A DNA stretch of 7,671 nucleotides, from assembly GCA_022571175.1 (NCBI GenBank), contig JACZYI010000083.1, forward strand, positions 1 to 7,671. Direction: 5' to 3'. The stretch comes from Pseudomonadota bacterium. Its GTDB lineage: Bacteria > Pseudomonadota > Alphaproteobacteria > Sphingomonadales > SMXR01. The notes under the pieces are model-generated. The model searched no databases. It was not told where the DNA came from and was given only the letters and a program-made list of their open reading frames with translations. Of the stretch, positions 1 through 7,004 are shown one piece after another. The translations under genes and the position numbers were made by a program. Every line of letters begins with the position of its first letter. Position 1 is the first letter of the stretch.

Positions 1-279
1 GACGCGGCTCAGGCTATCGCCGATGTCCAGGTGATGCATGACATTCACGGTGCTGCCACCCGCCTGGGCCCAGTTTTTATTGACCCAGGGTGCGGGCAGC
101 GAGACCCGGATATCCGCCAGTGACGGGTCTGCTTCAAGCGTGCGCTCGAAGCTCAGGACCGAGATTCTCTCACCCGCAAGGCGTCTTATTTCTTTATCGC
201 CACAGGCCACAACCGATAAGGCGACTGCCACCAAAATTGCTCCACGCCAGATATTATTCAACTTTAAAGACGGCCTCAT
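1..279 (-). CDS. bamB: BamB-like outer-membrane assembly lipoprotein, 3' end outside window
   Basis: Only the first 93 codons are present; the frame is open to the window edge. The product starts MRPSLKLNN, has a hydrophobic stretch (about 13-25), and a lipobox VVAC with lipidated Cys26. The +2 residue is Gly rather than Asp, which suits sorting to the outer membrane. After a short linker come SLPAPWVNKNWAQAGG and VMHHLDIGD, which resemble the first blade of BamB/PQQ-repeat beta-propellers of alphaproteobacteria (LPxPxxNxxWxQxGG). BamB is a periplasm-facing lipoprotein of the BAM complex that inserts beta-barrel proteins. The ATG lies within the ATGA shared with the YfgM-like gene, with AAGGA about 9 bases upstream. 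The neighbour agrees with the usual yfgM-bamB-der order; der would be expected beyond base 1. The lipoprotein call is firm; the BamB identity is likely. Confidence 0.82.
   Translation of the reverse strand, partial: MRPSLKLNNIWRGAILVAVALSVVACGDKEIRRLAGERISVLSFERTLEADPSLADIRVSLPAPWVNKNWAQAGGSTVNVMHHLDIGDSLSRV
276..279 (-). other. ATGA stop/start overlap (translational coupling)
   Basis: The TGA stop of the YfgM-like gene (278-276) and the ATG of the bamB-like gene (279-277) share bases. This junction usually marks termination-reinitiation and fixed ratios of two products. Confidence 0.85.
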
Positions 280-1043
280 TGCATATTTCCTTCTTGAACT
301 CCGCCGGGCTCAGACTCATCGCCAGGCTCTTGCATCCTGTCATCTTCAACATGGTCTTCTATGGTTTCATCCGGTGGAGCCAGATCAAAATAGACCACTC
401 CGCGCTCACTCTCGATCAGGTCGAGCATTTCATTCACCCGGCGTAAAATGCCCTGTGGCGTCTGAGGGTCAATGGCAAGAATACTGAAGGCGGACTCGGC
501 CTCATCAATGGCACCCTCGGCAAAGTCAATCAAGGCCAGCATTTCAGCGGCCGAATAATACCAGTCCCCGCTAGGGACAGCGATGCCCTGCAATCGTGAG
601 CGCGCCTGAGTATATTGATCCGCATTCATAAACGCCATGCCCGCCAGAAGATTGGCGAGCCCGGCAAAACGCTCGTCATCATCTTCCGCTATCACATCAT
701 AAACCAGAACGGCTGCAGCCAAATCATTGTCACTCACATAAAGGGCAGCCTCGCGAAACAGGGATAATGCCGAATAACCGGAAGCAGAACTTTCGCCAAT
801 GCGGGCAAAGGCTTCGGCAGCTCCGCTCCGGTCGCCGAGTTCAATGCGGTTAACGGCGGCTTCAAAAGCGGCGCTTTCACGCTCGCGGCTGCCTTCAACA
901 TAATTTGTCCAGGCTACCCAGCCCGATACCATCAGGATGCCACCCACAACGGAACCGATCAGCCACGGCCCGTAGATTTTCCAGAGAGTCAGGAAATACT
1001 CCTTGCGGAGTTCTTCATCAACTTCACGAAACGCGTCCGACAC
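276..1043 (-). CDS. YfgM-like inner-membrane-anchored TPR protein
   Basis: This is a 255-residue protein with the layout of the YfgM/TPR_21 family. A short charged cytoplasmic head (SDAFREVDEELRKEY) is followed by a single membrane segment at about 26-45 (PWLIGSVVGGILMVSGWVAW). A helical periplasmic TPR-like domain follows at about 57-205. The last ~35 residues are rich in Asp and Glu and look disordered. In E. coli YfgM is a single-pass protein associated with the SecYEG translocon and periplasmic chaperones; the same role here is inference. It starts with GTG, backed by AGGAGG. Its TGA overlaps the ATG of the following bamB-like gene in an ATGA, so the two are translationally coupled. The pairing with bamB is the same as in E. 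coli (yfgM-bamB-der), which strengthens the call. The exact orthology and client proteins are not shown by the sequence. Confidence 0.85.
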   Translation of the reverse strand: MSDAFREVDEELRKEYFLTLWKIYGPWLIGSVVGGILMVSGWVAWTNYVEGSRERESAAFEAAVNRIELGDRSGAAEAFARIGESSASGYSALSLFREAALYVSDNDLAAAVLVYDVIAEDDDERFAGLANLLAGMAFMNADQYTQARSRLQGIAVPSGDWYYSAAEMLALIDFAEGAIDEAESAFSILAIDPQTPQGILRRVNEMLDLIESERGVVYFDLAPPDETIEDHVEDDRMQEPGDESEPGGVQEGNMQ

Positions 1044-1048
1044 TTATG

Positions 1049-1054
1049 CCTCCT
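1049..1054 (-). promoter_or_regulatory. strong ribosome binding site that sets a GTG start
   Basis: AGGAGG, a full Shine-Dalgarno match, stands 5 bases before the GTG at 1043 and supports that codon as the start of the YfgM-like gene. The ATG at 1059 is out of frame with it and reaches a stop after 11 codons. Confidence 0.8.
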
Positions 1055-1122
1055 GCCATATTTTCTGGCGCTATTTTGTCGAGCCCTCTTATCTGACTCT
1101 TATTTATTAGTAAAGCGGCGCT

Positions 1123-1151
1123 ACCATAGCTAAAGGGCATAAGTGTGGCAA
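1123..1151 (-). promoter_or_regulatory. candidate sigma-70-type promoter for the yfgM-like/bamB module
   Basis: In the 137-base gap after panB, the minus strand has TTGCCA (1151-1146), exactly 17 bases, then TATGGT (1128-1123). This is the best -35/-10 pair I found in the window. It predicts a transcript starting near 1116 with a leader of roughly 70 bases before the GTG at 1043. No clear terminator for panB is seen in the gap, so some read-through is also likely. Not tested by any scoring matrix. Confidence 0.45.
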
Positions 1152-1180
1152 ACGGCAACGGTTATTTCCCACCATTTATT

Positions 1181-2014
1181 TCAGCTGTTCTTTTTCAGGG
1201 CATAGGTATGTTCGGGGCCGGGAAATTTACGCGCCCTCACCTCACTGGCAAATTCCTTCGCCGCCGCTTCAATTCGGGGGCCAAGCTCGGTGTAGCGCTT
1301 GACGAATTTTGGCGCCCACTCGGCATAACCCAGCATATCCTCACTGACCAGCACCTGCCCGTCACAGGCCTTGGAAGCGCCAATACCAATAGTGATATTG
1401 AATACGGCTTTGGTGATTTTTGCCGCTAATGGCTCCGCCACGGCTTCAATTACGGTAGCAAAAGCACCCGCCTCTGAGACCGCCCTGGCGTCTTCTATCA
1501 GCGTTGCCCACCCGGACTCTTCCCTGCCTTGGGTTTTATAGCCGCCGAGGGTATTCACCGATTGCGGCGTGAGGCCAATATGGGCCATCACCGGGATGCC
1601 GTTTGTAACCAGAAACTCAATGGTCCTGGCCATGCGCTCGCCGCCTTCGAGCTTGATGGCCTGGGCTCCGGTTTCCTTCATGGCCCGGGCGGCATTCCTG
1701 AACGCATGGCTTGGGCTTTCTTCATAGCTGCCAAAAGGCATATCAATAATAACCAGCGCGTGGCGGGAGGAGCGCACAACTGCGGCACCATGGGCAATCA
1801 TCATATCGAGGGTGACGGGCAGGGTAGAATCAAAGCCATAAAGCACCATGCCCATGCTGTCGCCCACCAGCAGAATATCCACATATTTGTCCAGCAAGCG
1901 CGCCATGGGCGCTGTATAGGCGGTCAAGGCAACGACCGGCTCCTGGCCTTTCATGGCCTTGATTCGCGGCACTGTCATACGCCGGACTGGTTTATCACTT
2001 CCCTGGGCAGACAT
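1181..2014 (-). CDS. panB: 3-methyl-2-oxobutanoate hydroxymethyltransferase (ketopantoate hydroxymethyltransferase)
   Basis: PanB transfers a one-carbon unit from 5,10-methylene-tetrahydrofolate to 2-oxoisovalerate, giving ketopantoate, the first committed step to pantothenate and coenzyme A. It is a cytosolic (beta/alpha)8 enzyme that needs Mg2+. The 277 residues fit the family. Visible family residues are VGDSMGMV with metal-binding Asp52, DMPFGSY with Asp91, KLEGG with Lys121 and Glu123, AHIGLTPQSVN with His145, Glu190 in TVIEAVAEPLA (the expected catalytic base), GIGASKACDGQVLV (210-223), and the terminal FPGPEHTY. Everything needed for catalysis is present. The ATG is preceded by AGGGA at 6 bases, within the 12-base gap after guaA, so the two genes are probably on one transcript. 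panC and panE are not in the window. Confidence 0.97.
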   Translation of the reverse strand: MSAQGSDKPVRRMTVPRIKAMKGQEPVVALTAYTAPMARLLDKYVDILLVGDSMGMVLYGFDSTLPVTLDMMIAHGAAVVRSSRHALVIIDMPFGSYEESPSHAFRNAARAMKETGAQAIKLEGGERMARTIEFLVTNGIPVMAHIGLTPQSVNTLGGYKTQGREESGWATLIEDARAVSEAGAFATVIEAVAEPLAAKITKAVFNITIGIGASKACDGQVLVSEDMLGYAEWAPKFVKRYTELGPRIEAAAKEFASEVRARKFPGPEHTYALKKNS

Positions 2015-2026
2015 GTTCTTTCCCTG

Positions 2027-3574
2027 TTATTCCCACTCAATGGTACCGGGGGGTTTGGAGGTTACATCATAAACCACGCGGTTGATGCCCCGGACCTCGT
2101 TGATAATCCGGGTGGAAACGCGGCCCAGAAAATCATGGTCAAAATTATAATAGTCCACGGTCATGCCATCCGTCGAGGTTACAGCGCGCAGAGCGCAAAC
2201 AAATTCATAGGTGCGCCCATCACCCATCACGCCCACGGTGCGTACGGGCAACAATACCGCAAAAGCCTGCCAGATTTCATCATAAAGCCCGGCCGTTCTG
2301 ATTTCATCGAGATAAATCGCATCAGCCGCTCGTAAGATGTCACATTTCTCAGCGCTCACAGCGCCCGGAATGCGGATGGCAAGGCCCGGCCCGGGAAACG
2401 GATGCCGCCCCACAAAAGCTTCATCCAGCCCCAATTCACGGCCCAATTGTCTTACTTCGTCCTTGAAAAGTTCGCGCAGGGGCTCCACCAGCTCCAGGTT
2501 CATTTTTTCGGGTAAACCACCCACATTATGGTGCGATTTAATGGTCGCACTTGGGCCACCGTGGAAGGACACGCTCTCAATCACATCGGGGTAAAGCGTG
2601 CCCTGGGCGAGATATGCGGCACCGCCTACAGCTTTTGCCTCTTGTTCGAATACTTCGATGAAAGTGGCACCGATGATTTTGCGCTTTTCTTCCGGGTCAG
2701 TAATGCCCTCCAGCCGCGACAAAAACAGGTCCGAGGCATCCCTGTGCACCAATTGCATGTGATAATGCTCACGAAACAGCGCCACAACCTGCTCGGCTTC
2801 GTTCAACCGCATCAGGCCATGGTCCACAAAGACACAGGTGAGCTGGTCGCCAATGGCTTCCTGCAACAGCACCGCCACCACCGATGAATCCACCCCGCCG
2901 GACAGTCCGCAAATCACCTTGCCCTCGCCAACCTGGGCCCGTATTTCAGCGATTTTTGTCTCGCGGAAATGTGCCATGGTCCAGTCGCCTTCAAGCCCGG
3001 CCGTGTTCAGTACAAAATTCTTGATGAGCGCGGCACCATCGGGGGTGTGCATCACTTCCGGGTGGAACATCAGGCCATAAAACCGACGATCATCATCGGC
3101 AAAGGCCGCAAAAGGGGCATTTTCGCTTGCACCCACTGCGCGAAAGCCCTTGGGCAAGGATTTGACCCGGTCACCATGGCTCATCCAGACCGGCTTCAAC
3201 TCGCCCTTTTTCCAGACGCCCGCAAAAAGATCGCAGTCATCGGTGATCTCCATATTGGCACGCCCAAATTCCCGTTCATTACTGGCTTCAATCTCACCAC
3301 CCATGGCATCGGCCAGCACCATCTGGCCATAACAAATGCCCAGGATCGGCACCCCCATTTGATAGATGGCATCAGGCGCCCGGGGCGTATCCAGCTCCAC
3401 CACCGATGAGGGTCCGCCAGAGAGGATAATGGCCTTTGGATCAAATTCCTTGAGAATCTCTGCCGCCCGGTCGGAGGGGTGTATTTCAGAATAAACCCCG
3501 GCCTCGCGCACCCGCCGGGCAATCAGCTGGGTCACCTGCGATCCAAAATCAATAATGAGGACTTTGTCCGTCAT
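2027..3574 (-). CDS. guaA: GMP synthase (glutamine-hydrolysing)
   Basis: GuaA aminates XMP to GMP using ATP and glutamine, completing the pathway begun by GuaB. From the ATG at 3574 the protein has 515 residues, close to the E. coli length. The N-terminal class I glutamine amidotransferase domain (about 4-195) shows LSGGPSS (51-57), GICYGQ with nucleophile Cys81, and the HPE triad residues His171 and Glu173. The ATP-pyrophosphatase domain opens with the PP-loop SGGVDS (225-230). The C-terminal dimerisation part carries HPFPGPGLAIRI and ends in the canonical SKPPGTIEWE. A TTG at 3619 would add 15 residues of no family resemblance. The ATG at 3574 is preferred because GGAAAGG lies 7 bases upstream and because the MTDKVLIIDFGSQ start is standard. 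The stop is TAA, and panB begins 12 bases later. No sign of damage. Confidence 0.98.
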   Translation of the reverse strand: MTDKVLIIDFGSQVTQLIARRVREAGVYSEIHPSDRAAEILKEFDPKAIILSGGPSSVVELDTPRAPDAIYQMGVPILGICYGQMVLADAMGGEIEASNEREFGRANMEITDDCDLFAGVWKKGELKPVWMSHGDRVKSLPKGFRAVGASENAPFAAFADDDRRFYGLMFHPEVMHTPDGAALIKNFVLNTAGLEGDWTMAHFRETKIAEIRAQVGEGKVICGLSGGVDSSVVAVLLQEAIGDQLTCVFVDHGLMRLNEAEQVVALFREHYHMQLVHRDASDLFLSRLEGITDPEEKRKIIGATFIEVFEQEAKAVGGAAYLAQGTLYPDVIESVSFHGGPSATIKSHHNVGGLPEKMNLELVEPLRELFKDEVRQLGRELGLDEAFVGRHPFPGPGLAIRIPGAVSAEKCDILRAADAIYLDEIRTAGLYDEIWQAFAVLLPVRTVGVMGDGRTYEFVCALRAVTSTDGMTVDYYNFDHDFLGRVSTRIINEVRGINRVVYDVTSKPPGTIEWE

Positions 3575-3685
3575 AGGGGCGCCTTTCCAGAACCGCTTAT
3601 CAGCGCGGCAAGGCGGCAACCTAACCAGTGAGACCCCGGAAGTCTAGGGGCACGTATACCTGAATGATTATAAGCTGTTAGCAGA
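3575..3685 (-). promoter_or_regulatory. guaA leader region with possible promoter elements
   Basis: These 111 bases separate the TPR stop from the guaA start and probably hold a guaA promoter. Two readings are possible. A perfect TATAAT lies at 3672-3667 but has no TTG-type -35 at 15-18 bases. Alternatively, TAGACT (3646-3641), 17 bases, then TAGGTT (3623-3618) has correct spacing but a weak -10. A small CCGC/GCGG stem with an 8-base loop (3592-3607) sits just before the Shine-Dalgarno. I see no Rho-independent terminator for the TPR gene and no purine riboswitch core. Confidence 0.35.
3582..3588 (-). promoter_or_regulatory. ribosome binding site deciding the guaA start
   Basis: GGAAAGG lies 7 bases before the ATG at 3574. 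It favours that codon over the in-frame TTG at 3619, 45 bases further upstream. Confidence 0.7.
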
Positions 3686-4147
3686 TTAAGCCTGCGCATC
3701 CTGAAGGGCGGTATCCACGCGCTCTGCCTCGGCGCAATTATCGTCACCACAATGTCTGCGAATAATGACCAGGTTTTCTGCCGCCGCTTCCACATCCCCA
3801 TCTGCAATCTTCGCCAGGGCTTCGGCCTCAAGTGCACCGAGATCAAAGGGGTCAATGGTGAGTGCAATGGCATAATATTTAAGCCCGGTGAATAACCGGC
3901 CCAGTTCCTGATGAACCTGACCCAGAGTCACATAGGCCAGCACATTTTGCGGATTGGCCACAATCGCCTGTTCCAGATAGGTAAGCGCGTCATAAAAGGC
4001 TTCACCCAGGATGGCTTCTTCAGCCAGTATCACGAGCTGGTCTGAGGCTCTGAGATATTTTTCGTCATTATTGGCCCCGGCAGGAGCAATCAGCACCGAG
4101 CCGATCATGGCCAGCAGCACAAATAACGAGAGCGCAGATTTTTTCAA
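3686..4147 (-). CDS. small exported TPR protein with a CX4C cysteine pair
   Basis: This is a 153-residue protein of unknown function. The first 25 residues form a clear Sec signal peptide: MKKS, a hydrophobic core (about 5-21), then APAGA with predicted cleavage after Ala25 (AGA|NN). The mature part is helical and TPR-like, with about two repeats at roughly 36-100; the best is NVLAYVTLGQVHQELGRL followed by a helix ending in ALTIDP. A third helical pair follows at about 104-130. The tail has Cys133 and Cys138 (HCGDDNC), the only cysteines in the protein, which could form a disulphide after export. The start is TTG (4147-4145), chosen because GAAGGAG lies 6 bases upstream and because it gives an intact signal peptide. 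It sits 61 bases after rsmB and 111 bases before guaA. No enzymatic motif is visible; a protein-binding role in the periplasm is the natural inference from TPRs. Confidence 0.85.
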   Translation of the reverse strand: MKKSALSLFVLLAMIGSVLIAPAGANNDEKYLRASDQLVILAEEAILGEAFYDALTYLEQAIVANPQNVLAYVTLGQVHQELGRLFTGLKYYAIALTIDPFDLGALEAEALAKIADGDVEAAAENLVIIRRHCGDDNCAEAERVDTALQDAQA

Positions 4148-4153
4148 AATATT

Positions 4154-4160
4154 CTCCTTC
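4154..4160 (-). promoter_or_regulatory. ribosome binding site that sets a TTG start
   Basis: GAAGGAG, a strong Shine-Dalgarno match, stands 6 bases before the TTG at 4147 of the small exported TPR gene. It supports the unusual start codon. No in-frame ATG nearby would keep the signal peptide whole. Confidence 0.75.
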
Positions 4161-4171
4161 GACTGCGAGCC

Positions 4172-4200
4172 AACCTAGTGAGGGCGAGACCGGACCGCAA
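4172..4200 (-). promoter_or_regulatory. weak candidate promoter for the exported TPR gene
   Basis: On the minus strand TTGCGG (4200-4195) is followed by exactly 17 bases and then TAGGTT (4177-4172), inside the 61-base gap between rsmB and the TPR gene. The -35-like box has the TTG that matters most in alphaproteobacteria, but the -10-like box is poor. The gene could equally be read through from rsmB. A closely similar arrangement occurs ahead of guaA. Confidence 0.25.
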
Positions 4201-4208
4201 GACAATCC

Positions 4209-5522
4209 TCATAGGGTCCGCTCAAAAACAACCACAAAAAAACCATCGGTGTCATGGGTTCCGGGCGTGAGCAATAACGCGCCTTCAAGGCTGGAATGTG
4301 ACCGGGGCAGTTCGTTGAGCGGATGGTCAGCCAGAACATCCTGATAAGGTATTATTTTGAAGCTTGATGGAGCAGCTAGAAAGGCTTCCGCCACCGCCTC
4401 ATTTTCTTCCCGGAACAGCGAGCAGGTCATGTAAACAAGTCTGCCACCGGGCTTCACCAGCCCTGCTCCCTCAGCCAGCAGGTTCAATTGCAGCTTTGCG
4501 TATGGCGCGATCTCACCCGGTTGCAGGCGAAAGGCCAGGTCCGGGTGACGGCGGATGGAGCCGGACCCGGTACAGGGTGCGTCTATCACCACCCGATCCA
4601 TCAGTCCCTCAAGCGGCGCCAGCAGTTCAGCCCGCCCCGGCCCTTCCTCGGGCAGGATTTTCCACTGGATATTACGGGCCTTGGCCCGATCAGCACGCAT
4701 GGGCAAATCTTTCAGCCGGGCTTCACTAACATCAAAGGCATAAATTTGTCCTTTGCCCCCCATCATGGCTGCCATGGCCAGAGCCTTGCCACCAGCACCA
4801 GCGCAGAGGTCCACCACCTGATCGCTAGGCCTGGCTGCCACCAGATGGCAGGCGATCTGCCCGGATTGATCCTGAATCTCTACCAGGCCATCGCGCATGA
4901 GGCGATGATTGCCCAGCCGGGGTCGGCCCGCCACAATAATTGCGGTGGGCGTAAAATCACCGGCACGCGATTCAATGTCCTCCTCCCTGAACGCTTTCAA
5001 AACCGAGTCTTGTGTGGCCTTCAGACTATTGACCCTGAGCTGCAAGTCGGGCTGTCTGTTCATGGCCATGAGCTGGTCTTGATCCTGGCCCAGCCGGTTG
5101 CTGAAGAGTGGCAACAGCCATTCGGGCATATTATGTTTTGCGCTGGCAGTGACGGAGTTTATGGCCAGAGCGGCGGTGAGCCATTCCTGCTCGACGGTCG
5201 CGAGGGGAGACATTCCATGCCCCTCGCCGGTAAAAACCGTGGCCAGATCCACACCTAATAATTCGCAATATAGCGCCATCATCATGCGGGCTGACGGGGT
5301 TGCACCGACCGCATCAAGGCGCTCAAGAATCTCCATCCTCTTGCGCATCAAGTCAAAGAGAATGCCACCCACAGTGCGTCTGTCGCCAGAGCCCGCATAT
5401 CTGCGGCTGGAGAAATGCCGGCGCATGATGCCATTGATGGAACCCGGTTCGCCCAGGGCGAGTTTCATCTCGAACAGTTCAAGAACCGCAATGGCCTCGG
5501 CATATTGAGCATCAGGGCGCAT
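4209..5522 (-). CDS. rsmB: RsmB/NOP-family rRNA cytosine-5 methyltransferase
   Basis: This is a class I SAM-dependent RNA m5C methyltransferase of the Sun/Fmu/NOL1-NOP2 family. E. coli RsmB makes m5C967 in 16S rRNA. At 437 residues it is family-typical. The first ~150 residues are helical and resemble the NusB-like N-terminal domain of RsmB. Residues ~155-225 form the linker before the Rossmann domain. Motif I is VDLCAGAGGK (237-246). Motif IV is DAPCTGSG (314-321) with Cys317, the conserved cysteine thought to help product release. Motif VI is TCSLFREENE with Cys367, the expected nucleophile. All catalytic residues are present. The ATG lies 9 bases after the guaB stop with no good Shine-Dalgarno, which suggests translational coupling to guaB. 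Alphaproteobacteria often carry more than one paralogue of this family, so the class is sure but the exact rRNA target is inferred. Confidence 0.9.
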   Translation of the reverse strand: MRPDAQYAEAIAVLELFEMKLALGEPGSINGIMRRHFSSRRYAGSGDRRTVGGILFDLMRKRMEILERLDAVGATPSARMMMALYCELLGVDLATVFTGEGHGMSPLATVEQEWLTAALAINSVTASAKHNMPEWLLPLFSNRLGQDQDQLMAMNRQPDLQLRVNSLKATQDSVLKAFREEDIESRAGDFTPTAIIVAGRPRLGNHRLMRDGLVEIQDQSGQIACHLVAARPSDQVVDLCAGAGGKALAMAAMMGGKGQIYAFDVSEARLKDLPMRADRAKARNIQWKILPEEGPGRAELLAPLEGLMDRVVIDAPCTGSGSIRRHPDLAFRLQPGEIAPYAKLQLNLLAEGAGLVKPGGRLVYMTCSLFREENEAVAEAFLAAPSSFKIIPYQDVLADHPLNELPRSHSSLEGALLLTPGTHDTDGFFVVVFERTL

Positions 5523-5531
5523 TGGGGCCGC

Positions 5532-7004
5532 CTATTTGGTAGGATAATTGGGAGATTCGCGGGTAATGGTCACATCATGGACGTGACTTTCGCGCAAACC
5601 GGCATTGGTGATACGGATAAATTCGGCATTTTTCTGTAACTCTGCCACGCTGGCCGAGCCGGTATAGCCCATGGCTGCCCGCAAGCCCCCCACCAGTTGG
5701 TGCAAGATGGTGCCAGCCGGGCCCTTGAATGGCACCTGACCCTCAACCCCCTCAGGTACCAGTTTCAGGGCATCCTTGATATCCTCCTGAAAATAGCGAT
5801 CCGCCGAGCCCGAGGACATGGCCCCCACCGACCCCATGCCCCGATAGGCCTTATAGGAACGGCCCTGATAGAGAAAAGCTTCGCCCGGCGCTTCTTCGGT
5901 TCCGGCCAGGAGCGAGCCGATCATAACCGCACTGGCCCCGGCGCCGATGGCCTTTGCCATGTCGCCTGATGTTTTGATGCCGCCATCGGCAATCACCGGA
6001 ATATTCTGTTTCACCGCGGCATTGGCCACATCCATAATAGCGGTAAGTTGCGGCACACCAACGCCGGCCACAATGCGCGTGGTGCAAATTGAACCAGGTC
6101 CAATGCCCACTTTAATGCCGTCCGCGCCCGCATCAATCAGCGCCTTGGCGGCATCTCCTGTGGCCACATTGCCAGCCACCAGAGTGATATCGGGGTAGGC
6201 CTTTTTCAAACGCTTGACCGCTTTTATCACCCGGTCGGAATGTCCGTGGGCGGTATCGAGCACAATTAAATTGCATTCGGCATCAATCAGCGCTTCGCTG
6301 CGCTCAAAGCCACCATCCCCCACGGTGGTGGCTGCCGCCACCAGTAACCGCCCCTTGGCGTCTTTGGCCGCATTCGGGTAGGTCACAGCCTTTTCCATAT
6401 CCTTGACCGTAATCAGGCCCACGCAATTATAGTCTTCATCCACCACCAACAGTTTTTCAATGCGGTGCTGATGAAAAAGCCTTTTGGCTTCATCCGACGA
6501 AACACCGGCCTGCACGGTCACAAGTTTATTGCTTGTCATCAGTTCAGAGACCGGTTGGCTGGTGGTCTCCGCAAACCGCACATCCCGGTTGGTCAGCAGC
6601 CCCACCAGACGGCCCGGTTGCCCATTTGGAGACTGTTCCACCACGGGAATACCAGAAATCTTATGCTGAGACATAAGATTAAGGGCGTCAGCCAGGGTCT
6701 GGTCCGGCTGTATGGTCACCGGGTTGACCACCATACCCGCTTCAAATTTCTTGACCTGACGCACCATTTCGGCCTGGCGCGCAACTTCCATATTGCGGTG
6801 CATAACGCCGATGCCGCCTATCTGGGCTATGGCGATGGCGAGATCAGTCTCGGTGACCGTATCCATGGCTGCGGACAGGATCGGAATGTTAAGTTCAACA
6901 TTCCGGGCAATTCTGGTTTTGACTGAAACTGCGGCAGGCAGCACTTCGGAGGCCCGGGGGACCAATAACACATCGTCGAAAGTCAAGCCGAGACGTATGT
7001 CCAT
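5532..7004 (-). CDS. guaB: inosine-5'-monophosphate dehydrogenase
   Basis: GuaB oxidises IMP to XMP with NAD+, the committed step to guanine nucleotides, normally as a cytosolic tetramer or octamer. From the ATG at 7004 it has 490 residues, the usual bacterial length. The N-terminal part of the barrel carries LTFDDVLLVP (about 7-16). Two CBS domains follow, at about 92-150 and 153-210, and then the rest of the (beta/alpha)8 barrel. Visible functional motifs are VLDTAHGHS (248-256), the catalytic loop GPGSICTTR with nucleophile Cys307, the phosphate-binding IADGGIKTSGD (338-348), and the flap with YRGMGS and the Arg-Tyr pair at 403-404. The CBS domains are intact. An in-frame GTG at 7043 would add 13 residues (503 in all), but it lacks a Shine-Dalgarno, and the family usually starts close to the LTFDDVLL motif. 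The chosen ATG has only a modest GAG/AGGG upstream. The stop is TAG. The rsmB-like gene follows 9 bases later, so co-transcription is likely. Confidence 0.97.
   Translation of the reverse strand: MDIRLGLTFDDVLLVPRASEVLPAAVSVKTRIARNVELNIPILSAAMDTVTETDLAIAIAQIGGIGVMHRNMEVARQAEMVRQVKKFEAGMVVNPVTIQPDQTLADALNLMSQHKISGIPVVEQSPNGQPGRLVGLLTNRDVRFAETTSQPVSELMTSNKLVTVQAGVSSDEAKRLFHQHRIEKLLVVDEDYNCVGLITVKDMEKAVTYPNAAKDAKGRLLVAAATTVGDGGFERSEALIDAECNLIVLDTAHGHSDRVIKAVKRLKKAYPDITLVAGNVATGDAAKALIDAGADGIKVGIGPGSICTTRIVAGVGVPQLTAIMDVANAAVKQNIPVIADGGIKTSGDMAKAIGAGASAVMIGSLLAGTEEAPGEAFLYQGRSYKAYRGMGSVGAMSSGSADRYFQEDIKDALKLVPEGVEGQVPFKGPAGTILHQLVGGLRAAMGYTGSASVAELQKNAEFIRITNAGLRESHVHDVTITRESPNYPTK

Noticed and set aside
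1529..2335. 268-residue plus-strand open frame.
   Set aside because: It is antisense to panB and guaA, both confirmed by catalytic motifs, and is rich in His and Gly as antisense frames of such genes usually are. No ribosome site or family motif.
3196..3522. 108-residue open frame on the minus strand overlapping guaA.
   Set aside because: It lies wholly inside guaA in another frame, and its composition (rich in Arg, Trp and Pro) is typical of a shadow frame.
3575..3685. TATAAT followed by a structured-looking leader upstream of guaA, considered as a purine riboswitch.
   Set aside because: The conserved three-way-junction segments and kissing loops of purine aptamers are not present, and such riboswitches are rare in alphaproteobacteria. 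The TATAAT is more simply a -10-like sequence.
4488..5258. 256-residue plus-strand open frame.
   Set aside because: It is antisense to the rsmB-like gene, whose methyltransferase motifs are intact. No recognisable domain in the antisense product.
6308..6333. Hairpin with an 8-base stem (AGCCACCA / TGGTGGCT) and 10-base loop.
   Set aside because: It is inside guaB where the codons encode a conserved Ala-Thr-Thr-Val-Gly-Asp-Gly-Gly stretch. There is no U-run after it on either strand, so it does not look like a terminator.
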